From positions 1-64,000 of the forward strand of contig NZ_CP014163.1 of NCBI RefSeq assembly GCF_001543245.1: a stretch of DNA of 64,000 nucleotides, written 5' to 3'. This DNA is from Aerococcus urinaehominis. GTDB lineage: Bacteria; Bacillota; Bacilli; Lactobacillales; Aerococcaceae. Each line of letters starts with the position of its first letter. Positions within the stretch are counted from its first letter, which is position 1. The notes beneath the pieces are model-generated. The model was not told where the DNA came from. It did no database searches and saw only the letters and a list, made by a program, of their open reading frames with translations. Positions 1 through 7,610 of this stretch are shown here, in pieces. A program made the position numbers and the translations under genes.

Positions 1-93
1 AATGACCAGCTCAAAGAAGAGGTGGCCGAATTAGGTCAAGAATTGTATGAAGAACAGCAGGGCGACCCAGATGAAAATAATATAGAGGGCTAG
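1..93 (+). CDS. 3' end of an unidentified gene (partial)
   Basis: An open frame enters from the left edge and ends at TAG 91-93, giving 30 residues rich in Glu, Asp and Gln and ending in an acidic tail (DENNIEG). The run of hydrophilic residues suggests an amphipathic helix followed by a flexible tail, as at the C-terminus of many soluble proteins. Too little is present to name the family. It reads in the same direction as the next gene, about 90 bp away. Confidence 0.5.
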   Translation, partial: NDQLKEEVAELGQELYEEQQGDPDENNIEG

Positions 94-186
94 CTGGTTA
101 GCGCTAAGCAAAACTCATCCTTAAGACCTATGACAAAAAGTAAGTTAGGCCTTAAAATAAACTTAGACAAGAAAAGGATGATGTAA

Positions 187-486
187 ATGAACTTAAAACG
201 TAAAACTAGTATCCCTGAATTAATTCGGTCATTCTTTAGTAATGAAACCCCTAATTATATTAAGTTAATTATGCTAGCCGCGGTGGCCTATGTGATTTCG
301 CCAATCGATCTCTTACCGGATATTATGGGGATTTTTGGTTTTGCTGATGATGCGGCGGTGGTAGCCGGACTCTTTTCATTGAGTATGTCGCTACTCGACA
401 ATCACAAGCAAAAAATCTTAAAGCAAGCCAAGGACAGCCACAGTGATGGCTACCATGAGGGTATTAAAGAGGCTGAAAAAATTTAA
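187..486 (+). CDS. YkvA-like DUF1232 small membrane protein
   Basis: This 99-residue protein carries the DUF1232 signature: a hydrophobic segment at about residues 25-40 running into SPIDLLPD (38-45), then a second hydrophobic stretch containing the Asp pair at 54-55. The family is widespread and small; its biochemical role is not established, and membrane association is inferred from the hydrophobic helices. The C-terminal 30 residues are charged and hydrophilic. The ATG follows AAAAGGATGATG, a usable ribosome site. A terminator lies directly after the stop, so it probably ends its own transcript. Confidence 0.8.
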   Translation: MNLKRKTSIPELIRSFFSNETPNYIKLIMLAAVAYVISPIDLLPDIMGIFGFADDAAVVAGLFSLSMSLLDNHKQKILKQAKDSHSDGYHEGIKEAEKI

Positions 487-500
487 AATAAATTTTTAAA

Positions 501-527
501 AAAACTGGGTCAAATCCCAGTTTTTTT
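501..527 (+). terminator. Intrinsic terminator after the DUF1232 gene
   Basis: AAACTGGG and CCCAGTTT form a stem around a TCAAAT loop and are followed by seven T residues. It sits 15 bp after the stop codon of the DUF1232 gene. Confidence 0.85.
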
Positions 528-610
528 ATTTACGGATTTTTTGAGCTGTCAATCCTTTTGCGGTTTCTTTTTATCCTGTTTTTTTAGCATATGCTGAAAA
601 CTTAACTAAA

Positions 611-623
611 AAAGTTCGGTTTT
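611..623 (-). promoter_or_regulatory. PurBox-like site upstream of the nucleoside transporter
   Basis: On the minus strand this reads AAAACCGAACTTT, which fits the PurBox pattern AWWWCCGAACWWT known for PurR regulation in Lactococcus and Bacillus at every position. It lies about 140 bp upstream of the nupC-like gene, whose substrates are nucleosides, so the context fits. Only one full box is evident; its distance from the proposed start of transcription (about 100 bp) is somewhat larger than usual. Regulation is inferred, not shown. Confidence 0.5.
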
Positions 624-682
624 TGGCAAAAAACGGCATTTTTACCAGACCCAAAAGACCGATATCATCGGCTTGGATGCGA

Positions 683-711
683 TTGCAGATTGATTATTAA
701 TATGGTTAAAT
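683..711 (+). promoter_or_regulatory. Candidate promoter of the nucleoside transporter
   Basis: TTGCAG (683-688) and TTAAAT (706-711) are separated by 17 bp, and transcription would start near 718, about 30 bp before the ATG. Both boxes deviate from consensus, as expected for an activated or repressed promoter. Confidence 0.4.
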
Positions 712-749
712 AAGGTGATATGTAAAACAGAACATTAGGAGGAACTTAT

Positions 750-2036
750 ATGGCAATTTTACGTGGCCTGATTGGTTTAATCACCATTGGGGCAATCGCA
801 GTTGGTTTTTCTTATGATCGCCAGGAGATCAAGCACAATCTGAAAAATATTGTGATTCAGTTGGCGATCATGCTGGTCTTGGCTTTTGTCTTTTTGAAGA
901 CGAATGTTGGTCTCAGCATCTTAACGGCAATTTCATCCTTCTTCTCTTGGCTGATTGACCAAGGTAAGACAGGGGTCGCCTTCTCATTTGGCGGTATTGT
1001 CCTCGAACAAGGGGCTAATGTCTTCTTCTTCCACGTCCTCTTGCCACTGGTCTTCATGTCAGCTTTAATTGGTATTTTGGAATATACCGGCGTGCTGAGC
1101 TTCTTTGTCAAGTGGATTGGCAAACTGGTTAACAAGATTACTGGGATGGGTGAGTTGGAATCCTATATGCCAATTGCGGCTACCTTATTAGGGTCGCCCC
1201 AAGTATTTATGACCATTGCCGACCAATTGCCACGTTTAAATAAAAAGCAATTATTTACGGTTGCCCTGCCTGCGATTGCGGTCGCCAATATTACCATGGT
1301 GGCGCCTTACCTAACCATGGTGACTGGCGAGTATGTGGTCGTGGCCTACTTCCTAAATATCTTCGCTGTTTTAGTAATTGCGGCCATTGTTGCCCCGCAG
1401 ACAGATGAAGAGAAGACCCTGGCTGGTCAAAACTTCGCTGCTGAAGAAGTTAAGGAAAAGGAACCCTTCTTCACCATGTTGGGTGCTTATATGACTAACG
1501 GGATGAATATCGCCATTGCCGTCTTGACCATGATGATTGGTTTTATTGGTTTGATTAACCTCTTGAATAACGGTTTTGATGCCATTATCGGCATCACCTT
1601 TACTGAAATTATGGGTTATGTCTTTGCCCCAATTGCCTTCTTATTGGGGGTACCGAGCGAGGATATTATCCAAGACGGTGCCATTATGGCGACTAAACTC
1701 TTCTCTAACGAGTTCGTTGCCATGGGTGAATTAAGTCAAATGACTGGTCTGACTGAAAAATCAGTTGCCATGATTTCAACCTATCTGGTTGGTTTTGCTA
1801 ACCTGGGTACTTTCGGTGGCGTATCGGCTGCCATTACCGCTATCAACAAGAAACAGGCGACCGCAGTCGGCGCCATGGCCATCAAGCTGATTTTAGCCGG
1901 CACCTTGGCTTCAGCCCTGACCGCAACTATCGTTGGCTTCTTCTTTTTATTAACTGTAGACCCGAATTTAACGACCAGGCTTGGGCTGAGAGCAGTCCAA
2001 GCTTTTTATATTTTGGCTAAGCTTAATTCTGTTTGA
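750..2036 (+). CDS. nupC: NupC-type concentrative nucleoside transporter
   Basis: This is a polytopic membrane protein of 428 residues resembling Bacillus subtilis NupC (about 393 residues), a cation-coupled nucleoside importer of the CNT family. Recognisable family stretches include the VLLPLVFMSALIGILEY region near residue 97, the GMGELESY motif near residue 131, and ATKLFSNEFVAM in the C-terminal half. The ATG follows AGGAGG at 8-bp spacing. The last 25 residues or so are not typical of the family: they are encoded across a strong intrinsic terminator (1979-2007), which suggests that the original stop codon was lost and the frame now runs on to TGA 2034-2036. A PurBox-like site upstream hints at purine control. 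Confidence 0.85.
   Translation: MAILRGLIGLITIGAIAVGFSYDRQEIKHNLKNIVIQLAIMLVLAFVFLKTNVGLSILTAISSFFSWLIDQGKTGVAFSFGGIVLEQGANVFFFHVLLPLVFMSALIGILEYTGVLSFFVKWIGKLVNKITGMGELESYMPIAATLLGSPQVFMTIADQLPRLNKKQLFTVALPAIAVANITMVAPYLTMVTGEYVVVAYFLNIFAVLVIAAIVAPQTDEEKTLAGQNFAAEEVKEKEPFFTMLGAYMTNGMNIAIAVLTMMIGFIGLINLLNNGFDAIIGITFTEIMGYVFAPIAFLLGVPSEDIIQDGAIMATKLFSNEFVAMGELSQMTGLTEKSVAMISTYLVGFANLGTFGGVSAAITAINKKQATAVGAMAIKLILAGTLASALTATIVGFFFLLTVDPNLTTRLGLRAVQAFYILAKLNSV
1979..2007 (+). terminator. Intrinsic terminator inside the 3' end of the nupC-like ORF
   Basis: GCTTGGGCTG and CAGTCCAAGC pair over 10 bp (one G-U pair) around an AGAG loop, followed by five T residues. The structure lies entirely inside the annotated reading frame, ahead of its stop codon. 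Confidence 0.75.
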
Positions 2037-2078
2037 TGATTGGGCGAGAGGAGCCGGGGAGGGGAAGGGTTTAAACTG

Positions 2079-2107
2079 TTGACATAATAAGCTTTATATT
2101 TTAAAAT
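2079..2107 (+). promoter_or_regulatory. Promoter of the yfcC-like gene
   Basis: A perfect TTGACA (2079-2084) is followed after 17 bp by TAAAAT (2102-2107). Transcription would start near 2114, giving a leader of about 75 nt to the ATG at 2188. Confidence 0.7.
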
Positions 2108-2187
2108 TTAAGTTTGCTTGGCGCAAGGCCATAGACAAGAAATGAATCATTAACTGGTGCACCGCGGTGTGCCGAGGAGGAATATTT

Positions 2188-3606
2188 ATGAACAAACTGA
2201 TGCAGCGGATGCGGAAGATGGAGATTCCCCATACCTATGTGCTGATTTTTACTTTAATTATGATAGCGGCTATCCTGTCTTGGATTGTACCCGCTGGGGA
2301 GTTCGAGCGGATTAGCCTGGACGGCCGCGAGGTGATTAACCCTGATTCCTTCCACTATGTGGCTAGCCAGCCTCAGGGGATTTTCTCCGTCCTCAAATCG
2401 ATTCCCCTAGGCTTTGCCCGGGTCCAAGACATTGCCTTTTTCCTGTTTGTAACCGGGGGCTCTTTTGGCTTGATTAACCAGACCGGGACCATTGAGGCTG
2501 CCCTCAGTCGGATTGTCCAAGGGCTAAGAGGTAAGGAGACAGTTGTAATCCCGGTTGTCCTCTTGATGATGGGAATTGCTGGTGCTACTATTGGCCTGAG
2601 CGAAGAAACCATTGTCTTTATTGCCTTGGGTGTGTCATTGGCCCGGGCCATGGGCTTTGATGCCCTGGTGGGTGTGGGCATGATTGGTTTAGGGGCCGGT
2701 ATTGGCTTTACCTCAGGTTTTATGAATCCCTTCTCGGTTGGTGTCGCCCAGTCAATAGCCGACCTGCCGCTTTTTTCGGGGATTGAACTGCGCTTGGTCC
2801 TCTTTGTTGTTCTCTGGCTAACCACTTCAGCCTTCTTGATGCGCTATGCTAAACGGGTCAAGGCTGATCCAAGTTTGAGTATTGTGGCCTATGAAGAGAA
2901 ACAGGCGAGGACCAGTGAAGACTTCCAAGATTTGAGCGGGGAGACCCAGATCCCTTACAGTGGCCGCCAAAAGGTTATCTCTTTTGTTTTTGTGGCTGGT
3001 TTCGCCATCATTGCCTTTGGTGTCCTTAAGCAAGGCTGGTTTATCACTGAAATTGGTGCCACCTTCCTGGGGATGGGTCTCTTATCAGGTCTCATTGCTG
3101 GCATGAAGCCGGGCCAAATAGCAGATGGCTTTATCGAAGGGGCCAAGGACATGATGTATGCCGCCTTGATTGTCGGCCTGGCCCAAAGTCTAATGATTAT
3201 TATGGAAGACGCTAAAATCATGGATACCTTTATCTATGCCTTGACCCACCTCATTTCCAACCTACCAGCCATCTTCTCGGCGGCTGGCATGTATGTGGTC
3301 CAAATTCTGATTAACTTCTTTATCAACTCGGGTTCAGGCCAGGCAGCTGTCACCATGCCAATCATGGTGCCCCTAGCTGACGCTTTGGGGGTGACCCGGC
3401 AGACAGCGGTTCTATCCTACCAACTGGGTAATGGTTTCTTGGATTCCATCATGCCCATGTCGGGTATCCTAATGGCCCAGCTGGCCATTGCCAAAATCCC
3501 TTATAAAAAATGGGTGAAATTCAGCCTGCCCTTGATGGGGATTTGGTTATTAATTGGTTTAATATTTGTGATCTATGCCCAAATGACGGGCTACGGTCCC
3601 TTCTAA
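2188..3606 (+). CDS. YfcC family transporter (probable amino-acid/peptide or organic anion carrier)
   Basis: The protein (472 residues from this start) is a multi-spanning membrane protein whose sequence follows the YfcC family closely: a first membrane helix leading to WIVPAGEF, a FVTGGSFGLINQTGTIE region, an ATIGLSEETIVF motif, GFMNPFSVGVAQSIADLP, and NSGSGQAAVTMPIMVPLAD near the C-terminus. Family members are described as putative basic amino acid or peptide-related carriers; the substrate here is not shown. The ATG at 2188 is preferred over an upstream GTG because GAGGAGG sits 7 bp before it. The M20 amidohydrolase follows after 15 bp, so the pair probably imports and hydrolyses an amidated or acylated compound. 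Confidence 0.8.
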   Translation: MNKLMQRMRKMEIPHTYVLIFTLIMIAAILSWIVPAGEFERISLDGREVINPDSFHYVASQPQGIFSVLKSIPLGFARVQDIAFFLFVTGGSFGLINQTGTIEAALSRIVQGLRGKETVVIPVVLLMMGIAGATIGLSEETIVFIALGVSLARAMGFDALVGVGMIGLGAGIGFTSGFMNPFSVGVAQSIADLPLFSGIELRLVLFVVLWLTTSAFLMRYAKRVKADPSLSIVAYEEKQARTSEDFQDLSGETQIPYSGRQKVISFVFVAGFAIIAFGVLKQGWFITEIGATFLGMGLLSGLIAGMKPGQIADGFIEGAKDMMYAALIVGLAQSLMIIMEDAKIMDTFIYALTHLISNLPAIFSAAGMYVVQILINFFINSGSGQAAVTMPIMVPLADALGVTRQTAVLSYQLGNGFLDSIMPMSGILMAQLAIAKIPYKKWVKFSLPLMGIWLLIGLIFVIYAQMTGYGPF

Positions 3607-3621
3607 AGAAAGGTGATTTAA

Positions 3622-4800
3622 TTGTCTAAAGATGCTTTACACCAAGTCGTTGCTGACTTGACAAGTGATTTAAAAAATCTGAGTGATTATATTTACGATA
3701 ACCCTGAACTAGGACTAGAAGAATATAAGTCGTCTCAGGCCCATGTCGATCTTTTAACCAAGCACGGTTTTGAGGTCACGTATCCTTATCTCGGCTTTGA
3801 AACGGCCTTCCGGGCCACCTATGATTCAGGCAAACCAGGGCCAACCGTGGCTTATCTATCTGAGTATGATGCCTTGCCAGGTATTGGCCATGGCTGCGGC
3901 CACAATATGCTGGGCACTGTTGATACTGGGGCTGGGATCGCCTTGTCCAAGGTGATTGACCAAATTGGTGGCCGGGTAGTGGTGCTGGGCACCCCAGCTG
4001 AAGAAACCGATGGGGTCAAGGTCGATATGGCCGCCTCCGATTGTTTTGATGACATTGACGTGGCCCTCTGCACCCATCCCTCCGACCGCAACACCATGTC
4101 GGGAGAATCCCTGGCTATGGAGGCCCTAGAGTTTGAATTCTTTGGCCACACTTCCCACGCTGCCGCTGCCCCTTGGGAGGGTAAAAATGCCCTGGATGCG
4201 GTGATTAATTTCTTTAATCTGATTAATGCCTTCCGCCAGCAAATGCGGACGGATGCCCGCATTCACGGCATTATCGTCGACGGCGGTCAAGCTGCCAATG
4301 TCATTCCTGACTACACCCGGGCCCAATTCTATGTGCGGGCCTTGGATTTGAACTATTTAAATGAACTGCATGACCGGGTGATTGGCATGGCTGAAGCCGC
4401 CAGTCAAGCAGCCGGCTGCCAGATGAAATGGCACCACTATGAAAAGACCTACCATAATCTGGTAACCAACCAGGTACTGAATGATTGCTATAACGCCAAC
4501 GCCGCTGACCTAGGCATTGAAATGCTGGGGGCTGAAGGTGATTTTGTCGGCTCCCTAGATATGGGTAATGTCTCTCAAGTGGTGCCAAGTATCCATGCCT
4601 ACTATGATATTGTTGAAAATGGCAGACTGTCAGGTCACACGGTCGAGTTTAGAGATTGTACTAAGACCGACTATGGCTATGCTGCTATGGTCAGAACGGT
4701 TGAGATTCTAGCCCGGACTGGTTACGATGTCATCAGCCAGCCTGACCTGTTAGAGAACATTCAAAAGGAATTTGTGGACTACAAGCAAGGCCAGGCTTAG
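3622..4800 (+). CDS. M20 family amidohydrolase (AbgB/M20D-like)
   Basis: This 392-residue cytosolic hydrolase has the M20D metal-binding set: Cys92 and His94 in GHGCGHN, the Glu pair at 127-128, His152, and His339 near the C-terminus. A dimerisation lid domain occupies about residues 165-280 and starts with GHTSHAAA. Members cleave acyl- or peptide-like amide bonds (aminobenzoyl-glutamate, N-acyl amino acids, dipeptides); the exact substrate cannot be read from sequence. The start is TTG, supported by AGAAAGGTGAT just upstream. It follows the YfcC-like carrier by 15 bp and shares its transcript, which ends at the terminator near 4870. Confidence 0.8.
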   Translation: MSKDALHQVVADLTSDLKNLSDYIYDNPELGLEEYKSSQAHVDLLTKHGFEVTYPYLGFETAFRATYDSGKPGPTVAYLSEYDALPGIGHGCGHNMLGTVDTGAGIALSKVIDQIGGRVVVLGTPAEETDGVKVDMAASDCFDDIDVALCTHPSDRNTMSGESLAMEALEFEFFGHTSHAAAAPWEGKNALDAVINFFNLINAFRQQMRTDARIHGIIVDGGQAANVIPDYTRAQFYVRALDLNYLNELHDRVIGMAEAASQAAGCQMKWHHYEKTYHNLVTNQVLNDCYNANAADLGIEMLGAEGDFVGSLDMGNVSQVVPSIHAYYDIVENGRLSGHTVEFRDCTKTDYGYAAMVRTVEILARTGYDVISQPDLLENIQKEFVDYKQGQA

Positions 4801-4858
4801 CTGGCTGATTGAGTCACTCACAGCTCGTCTAGCAAGTAAATTTTAACCACGAAATAAA

Positions 4859-4887
4859 CCCCAGGATAGCTTTTCCTGGGGCTTTTT
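4859..4887 (+). terminator. Terminator of the yfcC-amidohydrolase operon
   Basis: CCCCAGGA (4859-4866) pairs with TCCTGGGG (4874-4881) and is followed by C and a run of five T residues. It lies between two converging genes and may also limit read-through from the MarR gene. Confidence 0.8.
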
Positions 4888-4916
4888 CTATAGTTAATGG
4901 ATAAATAAAAATCTAC

Positions 4917-5345
4917 TTACCACTTAATATCCAATTGATGGCATAGGTTGTCAGATATTTTCTCAGCTGTTTCATTAAAAGTAAGCAAATCCGCTTGACT
5001 AATATCACTAACCACAGCTGCTTCCCATTGGGCCAGCAGGTCTTGTAGCTTGGGACAAAGGCTTTGGCCGGCATCGGTTAAATAGCACTGGTTATGGCCT
5101 GGGAATTCTTCACTTTCACGCCGGTAGATCAAATCGTCTGCCTCCAATTTTTTTAAAAGTTTAGAGAAGTTGCCCTTGTTAAGGCAGGTAAACCGATTGA
5201 GTTTACTTTGTAAGATGCCAGGTGCCTCATAGATTACCAGCAGGACAATCAGGTCTTGCATATTTAATTGTTGGTCTGCCAGCCTGACTTCTAATAATTT
5301 CTTGCCATACCTGAAAAAAATATTCATAAAGCAGATAAAATTCAT
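4917..5345 (-). CDS. MarR family transcriptional regulator
   Basis: The 142-residue product has the MarR layout: an N-terminal dimerisation helix, a winged helix with recognition region LNKGNFSKLLKKLEADDLI at about residues 55-75, a wing containing RRESEEFPGHNQCYLT, and C-terminal helices. MarR proteins bind palindromes as dimers and often control a neighbouring exporter. The start at 5345 is preferred over one nine codons upstream because GAAAGGAG precedes it by 7 bp. It is divergent from the ABC exporter pair, and a 19-bp palindrome lies exactly between them. It probably represses both itself and the exporter; the ligand is unknown. Confidence 0.85.
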   Translation of the reverse strand: MNFICFMNIFFRYGKKLLEVRLADQQLNMQDLIVLLVIYEAPGILQSKLNRFTCLNKGNFSKLLKKLEADDLIYRRESEEFPGHNQCYLTDAGQSLCPKLQDLLAQWEAAVVSDISQADLLTFNETAEKISDNLCHQLDIKW

Positions 5346-5385
5346 TGTGATACTCCTTTCGATAACATCCAAATACTTTTATCCG

Positions 5386-5430
5386 ATTATATAGATATCG
5401 GTTGTATTTTACAACCGCACAGTATATAAT
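5386..5430. promoter_or_regulatory. Divergent promoter pair of marR and the ABC exporter
   Basis: Rightward: TTGTAT (5402-5407), 17 bp, TATAAT (5425-5430). Leftward on the minus strand: TTGTAA (5414-5409), 17 bp, TATAAT (5391-5386). The two -35 boxes overlap within one palindrome, so one bound dimer would block both. Confidence 0.75.
5399..5417. promoter_or_regulatory. 19-bp palindromic operator for the MarR regulator
   Basis: CGGTTGTA (5399-5406) and TACAACCG (5410-5417) are perfect inverted arms around a TTT spacer. Size and symmetry fit a MarR dimer site. It overlaps the -35 boxes of both divergent promoters. Confidence 0.75.
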
Positions 5431-5470
5431 TTTAGCTATTAAATAATGGATTAAAAGATGGGGAGAAAAT

Positions 5471-6604
5471 ATGTTTTTAGCAATTAAAGAAATGAAGAAA
5501 GAAAAAGCCAGGTTCCTATTAATTATTAGTATTTTTGTACTGATTTCATACCTGGTTTATTTTTTAGTTGGTCTAGCTAATGGTCTAGCAGTGGATAACA
5601 GAACCGCAGTAGACCAGTGGGATGCCAGTCATATTATTTTAGCAGATGGGACCAATAACAATATATCGTCCTCAATGATCAACCAAGACCAACTTGACCA
5701 GGATTTAGCGGGCTTGGACTATCATTTGCTTAACCTGTCTCGGTCAGCAGCCTATATCAATGGCAAAGAAACAGATAGCAATACCATTAATATCACTTTA
5801 ATAGGTATGGATGACACATCAGAATTCTTTCCGCAAGTGATTGAAGGCGACCTACCAGCGGCTGATAATGAGGCGCTTGCTTCCGCTAGTCTCAAGTTAG
5901 AAGAGGGGATGGCAGTAGGTGATGAACTACAACTCTCAATGAGTGGCACCAGTTTCAAAATTGTTGGCTTCACTGAGGACTACAAGTACAATGTGTCACC
6001 GGTGATTTATACCAGCTTGCCAGCCGCTTCCATGTCGGCAATCATCAATCCACCTGGTGGGGCAACCAGTGGTCAGCCAACACCAGCGAAGGCTGACTTT
6101 GCTGGCCCAGATAGGGTTTCCGCCGCTCTGGTAAATTTTTCAGAGGCGGATAGCGATAGAATCACAGACCTAGAAGAAAAATATGATGTCATTACTAAGG
6201 CTGATTTCATTAAAGAAATACCTGGTTATTACGCCCAATTACTTACTTTTGGGCTCATGATTAGCTTCCTGATAGTCATTGCTGCCATTGTTTTAGGTGT
6301 TTTTCTTTACATCGTAACCATACAAAAGAAAGATATTTTCGGCATTATGAAAATCCAAGGTATATCTAATCGTTACATTTCTAAATCAGTTATCGTTCAG
6401 ACCTTTTTAGTGAGTTTGACGGGGATAACACTGGGGCTAATACTAACCTATGCCACTGAATATTTCCTCCCAGCCAGTGTGCCTTTTAGATCCAATATCA
6501 TTTATTACCTTGTTATTTCAGCTCTTATGCTGGTTACTTCGCAAATTGGTGCCTTCTTCTCAGTGAGAAGTGTATCTAATATCGACCCATTAGCAGTTAT
6601 TTAG
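5471..6604 (+). CDS. FtsX/MacB-like ABC transporter permease
   Basis: The 377-residue protein has the FtsX-permease layout: one membrane helix at about residues 15-38, a large extracytoplasmic domain to about residue 250, then three membrane helices (about 255-285, 305-325 and 340-365), ending in the usual VSNIDPLAVI tail. It would assemble as a dimer with the ATPase that starts 9 bp downstream. Such units act as exporters or mechanotransmission complexes, often for antimicrobial peptides, lipids or toxic compounds. GGGGAG sits before the ATG. Regulation by the divergent MarR protein is inferred from the shared operator. The substrate is unknown. Confidence 0.8.
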   Translation: MFLAIKEMKKEKARFLLIISIFVLISYLVYFLVGLANGLAVDNRTAVDQWDASHIILADGTNNNISSSMINQDQLDQDLAGLDYHLLNLSRSAAYINGKETDSNTINITLIGMDDTSEFFPQVIEGDLPAADNEALASASLKLEEGMAVGDELQLSMSGTSFKIVGFTEDYKYNVSPVIYTSLPAASMSAIINPPGGATSGQPTPAKADFAGPDRVSAALVNFSEADSDRITDLEEKYDVITKADFIKEIPGYYAQLLTFGLMISFLIVIAAIVLGVFLYIVTIQKKDIFGIMKIQGISNRYISKSVIVQTFLVSLTGITLGLILTYATEYFLPASVPFRSNIIYYLVISALMLVTSQIGAFFSVRSVSNIDPLAVI

Positions 6605-6612
6605 GAGGCACT

Positions 6613-7281
6613 ATGGAAATTATGAAGTTTGAAAAGGTCTACAAGACCTTTGAGGAAAACGGTGAAACAATTGAAGCCTTAAAAGAGGCATCCTTTAGCT
6701 TAAATGCAGGCGAGTTGGTTGCGATTGTCGGCCCGTCTGGTTCTGGTAAATCGACCTTGTTAACTATGATGGGGGGCTTGCAAAGGCCTTCTGGTGGCAC
6801 AATCACCTTTGCCGGTAGGGACCTGTCAGCCATGGATGAAAAAGAAAGAAACAAACTTAGGTTTGATAAAATCGGCTTTGTCTTGCAATCATCCAACCTG
6901 GTGCCTTATCTCACACTAGATGATCAATTTGCCTTGGTTGACCAGTTTGCCGGTAGAAAAAGAGACCAGCAAAAATCAGATGAGCTGCTTGAAAAAATGG
7001 CTATCCTTGACCGCAAAAATCAATATCCAGGTGACTTATCTGGAGGTGAGCGACAAAGGGGAGCAATTGCCAGAGCACTTTATACAGAACCAAATTTACT
7101 GTTAGCCGATGAGCCGACCGCCTCACTGGATTCAAAAAAAGCCATCGAGGTCATCCAGCTCTTAAAAGACCTAACGACTGATTCAGATAGAACCACCGTA
7201 CTCGTGACCCATGATGAGCGTTTGCTCGCGTATTGCGACCGGGTCTTTAAGGTATTGGACGGGGTCTTGGAGGAGCAATAG
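6613..7281 (+). CDS. LolD/MacB-type ABC transporter ATPase
   Basis: This 222-residue ATPase carries Walker A GPSGSGKST (residues 39-47), the Q-loop in VLQSSNLVPYL, signature LSGGERQRGAIARAL, Walker B LLLADEPTASLD, and the switch His in VTHDERL. Length and motifs are typical of the MacB/LolD class that pairs with FtsX-like permeases. It begins after GGAGG, 8 bp past the permease stop, so the two are translated from one message and form the exporter energised in the cytosol. Confidence 0.9.
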   Translation: MEIMKFEKVYKTFEENGETIEALKEASFSLNAGELVAIVGPSGSGKSTLLTMMGGLQRPSGGTITFAGRDLSAMDEKERNKLRFDKIGFVLQSSNLVPYLTLDDQFALVDQFAGRKRDQQKSDELLEKMAILDRKNQYPGDLSGGERQRGAIARALYTEPNLLLADEPTASLDSKKAIEVIQLLKDLTTDSDRTTVLVTHDERLLAYCDRVFKVLDGVLEEQ

Positions 7282-7297
7282 GGACGCTAACTAAAAT

Positions 7298-7345
7298 ACG
7301 CCAACTTATGTCAGGTCTATCATCCTGGTGTGAGTTGGCGTTTTT
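7298..7345 (+). terminator. Terminator of the ABC exporter operon
   Basis: ACGCCAACT (7298-7306) pairs with AGTTGGCGT (7333-7341) at the ends of a roughly 26-nt inner segment, followed by T residues to 7345. Confidence 0.7.
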
Positions 7346-7390
7346 ATATGGCTGGCAACCTGGGTTTATACCAGGCATACTGGGTTCACT

Positions 7391-7468
7391 TTGCTTAAAG
7401 CGCAAGGAAATCTTATAATTACTGTAGTTAAATATTTAAACCCTGGGCTCTTAAGTCCAGGTTTTTTT
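7391..7468 (+). promoter_or_regulatory. Orphan promoter followed closely by a terminator hairpin
   Basis: TTGCTT (7391-7396), 17 bp, TATAAT (7414-7419) form a good sigma-A promoter. About 20 nt past the expected start, CCTGGGC and GTCCAGG form a hairpin followed by seven T residues (7442-7468). The transcript would be about 40-45 nt unless read-through continues into the lipoprotein gene at 7611. There is no ORF. It may be a tiny RNA, or an attenuated leader of the lipoprotein gene. Confidence 0.45.
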
Positions 7469-7583
7469 CTTGTTAAATGTATATTAGCAGTGAAGACGGG
7501 TTCCAATCAGCTGAACTGATGGTCACGTCCTTTTTTCTAGATATCTTTTATTAGGAAAACTTTAATCGGATTCAATATTGTTC

Positions 7584-7589
7584 TATAAT
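7584..7589 (+). promoter_or_regulatory. Candidate -10 box of the DUF4767 lipoprotein gene
   Basis: A perfect TATAAT lies 27 bp before the ATG at 7611, but the matching -35 region (TTTAAT at 7561-7566, 17 bp away) is weak. The rest of 7346-7610 holds only the orphan promoter and hairpin unit described separately; no gene was found. Confidence 0.4.
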
Positions 7590-7610
7590 ATAAGCGAGGA
7601 GGGGATAGTT

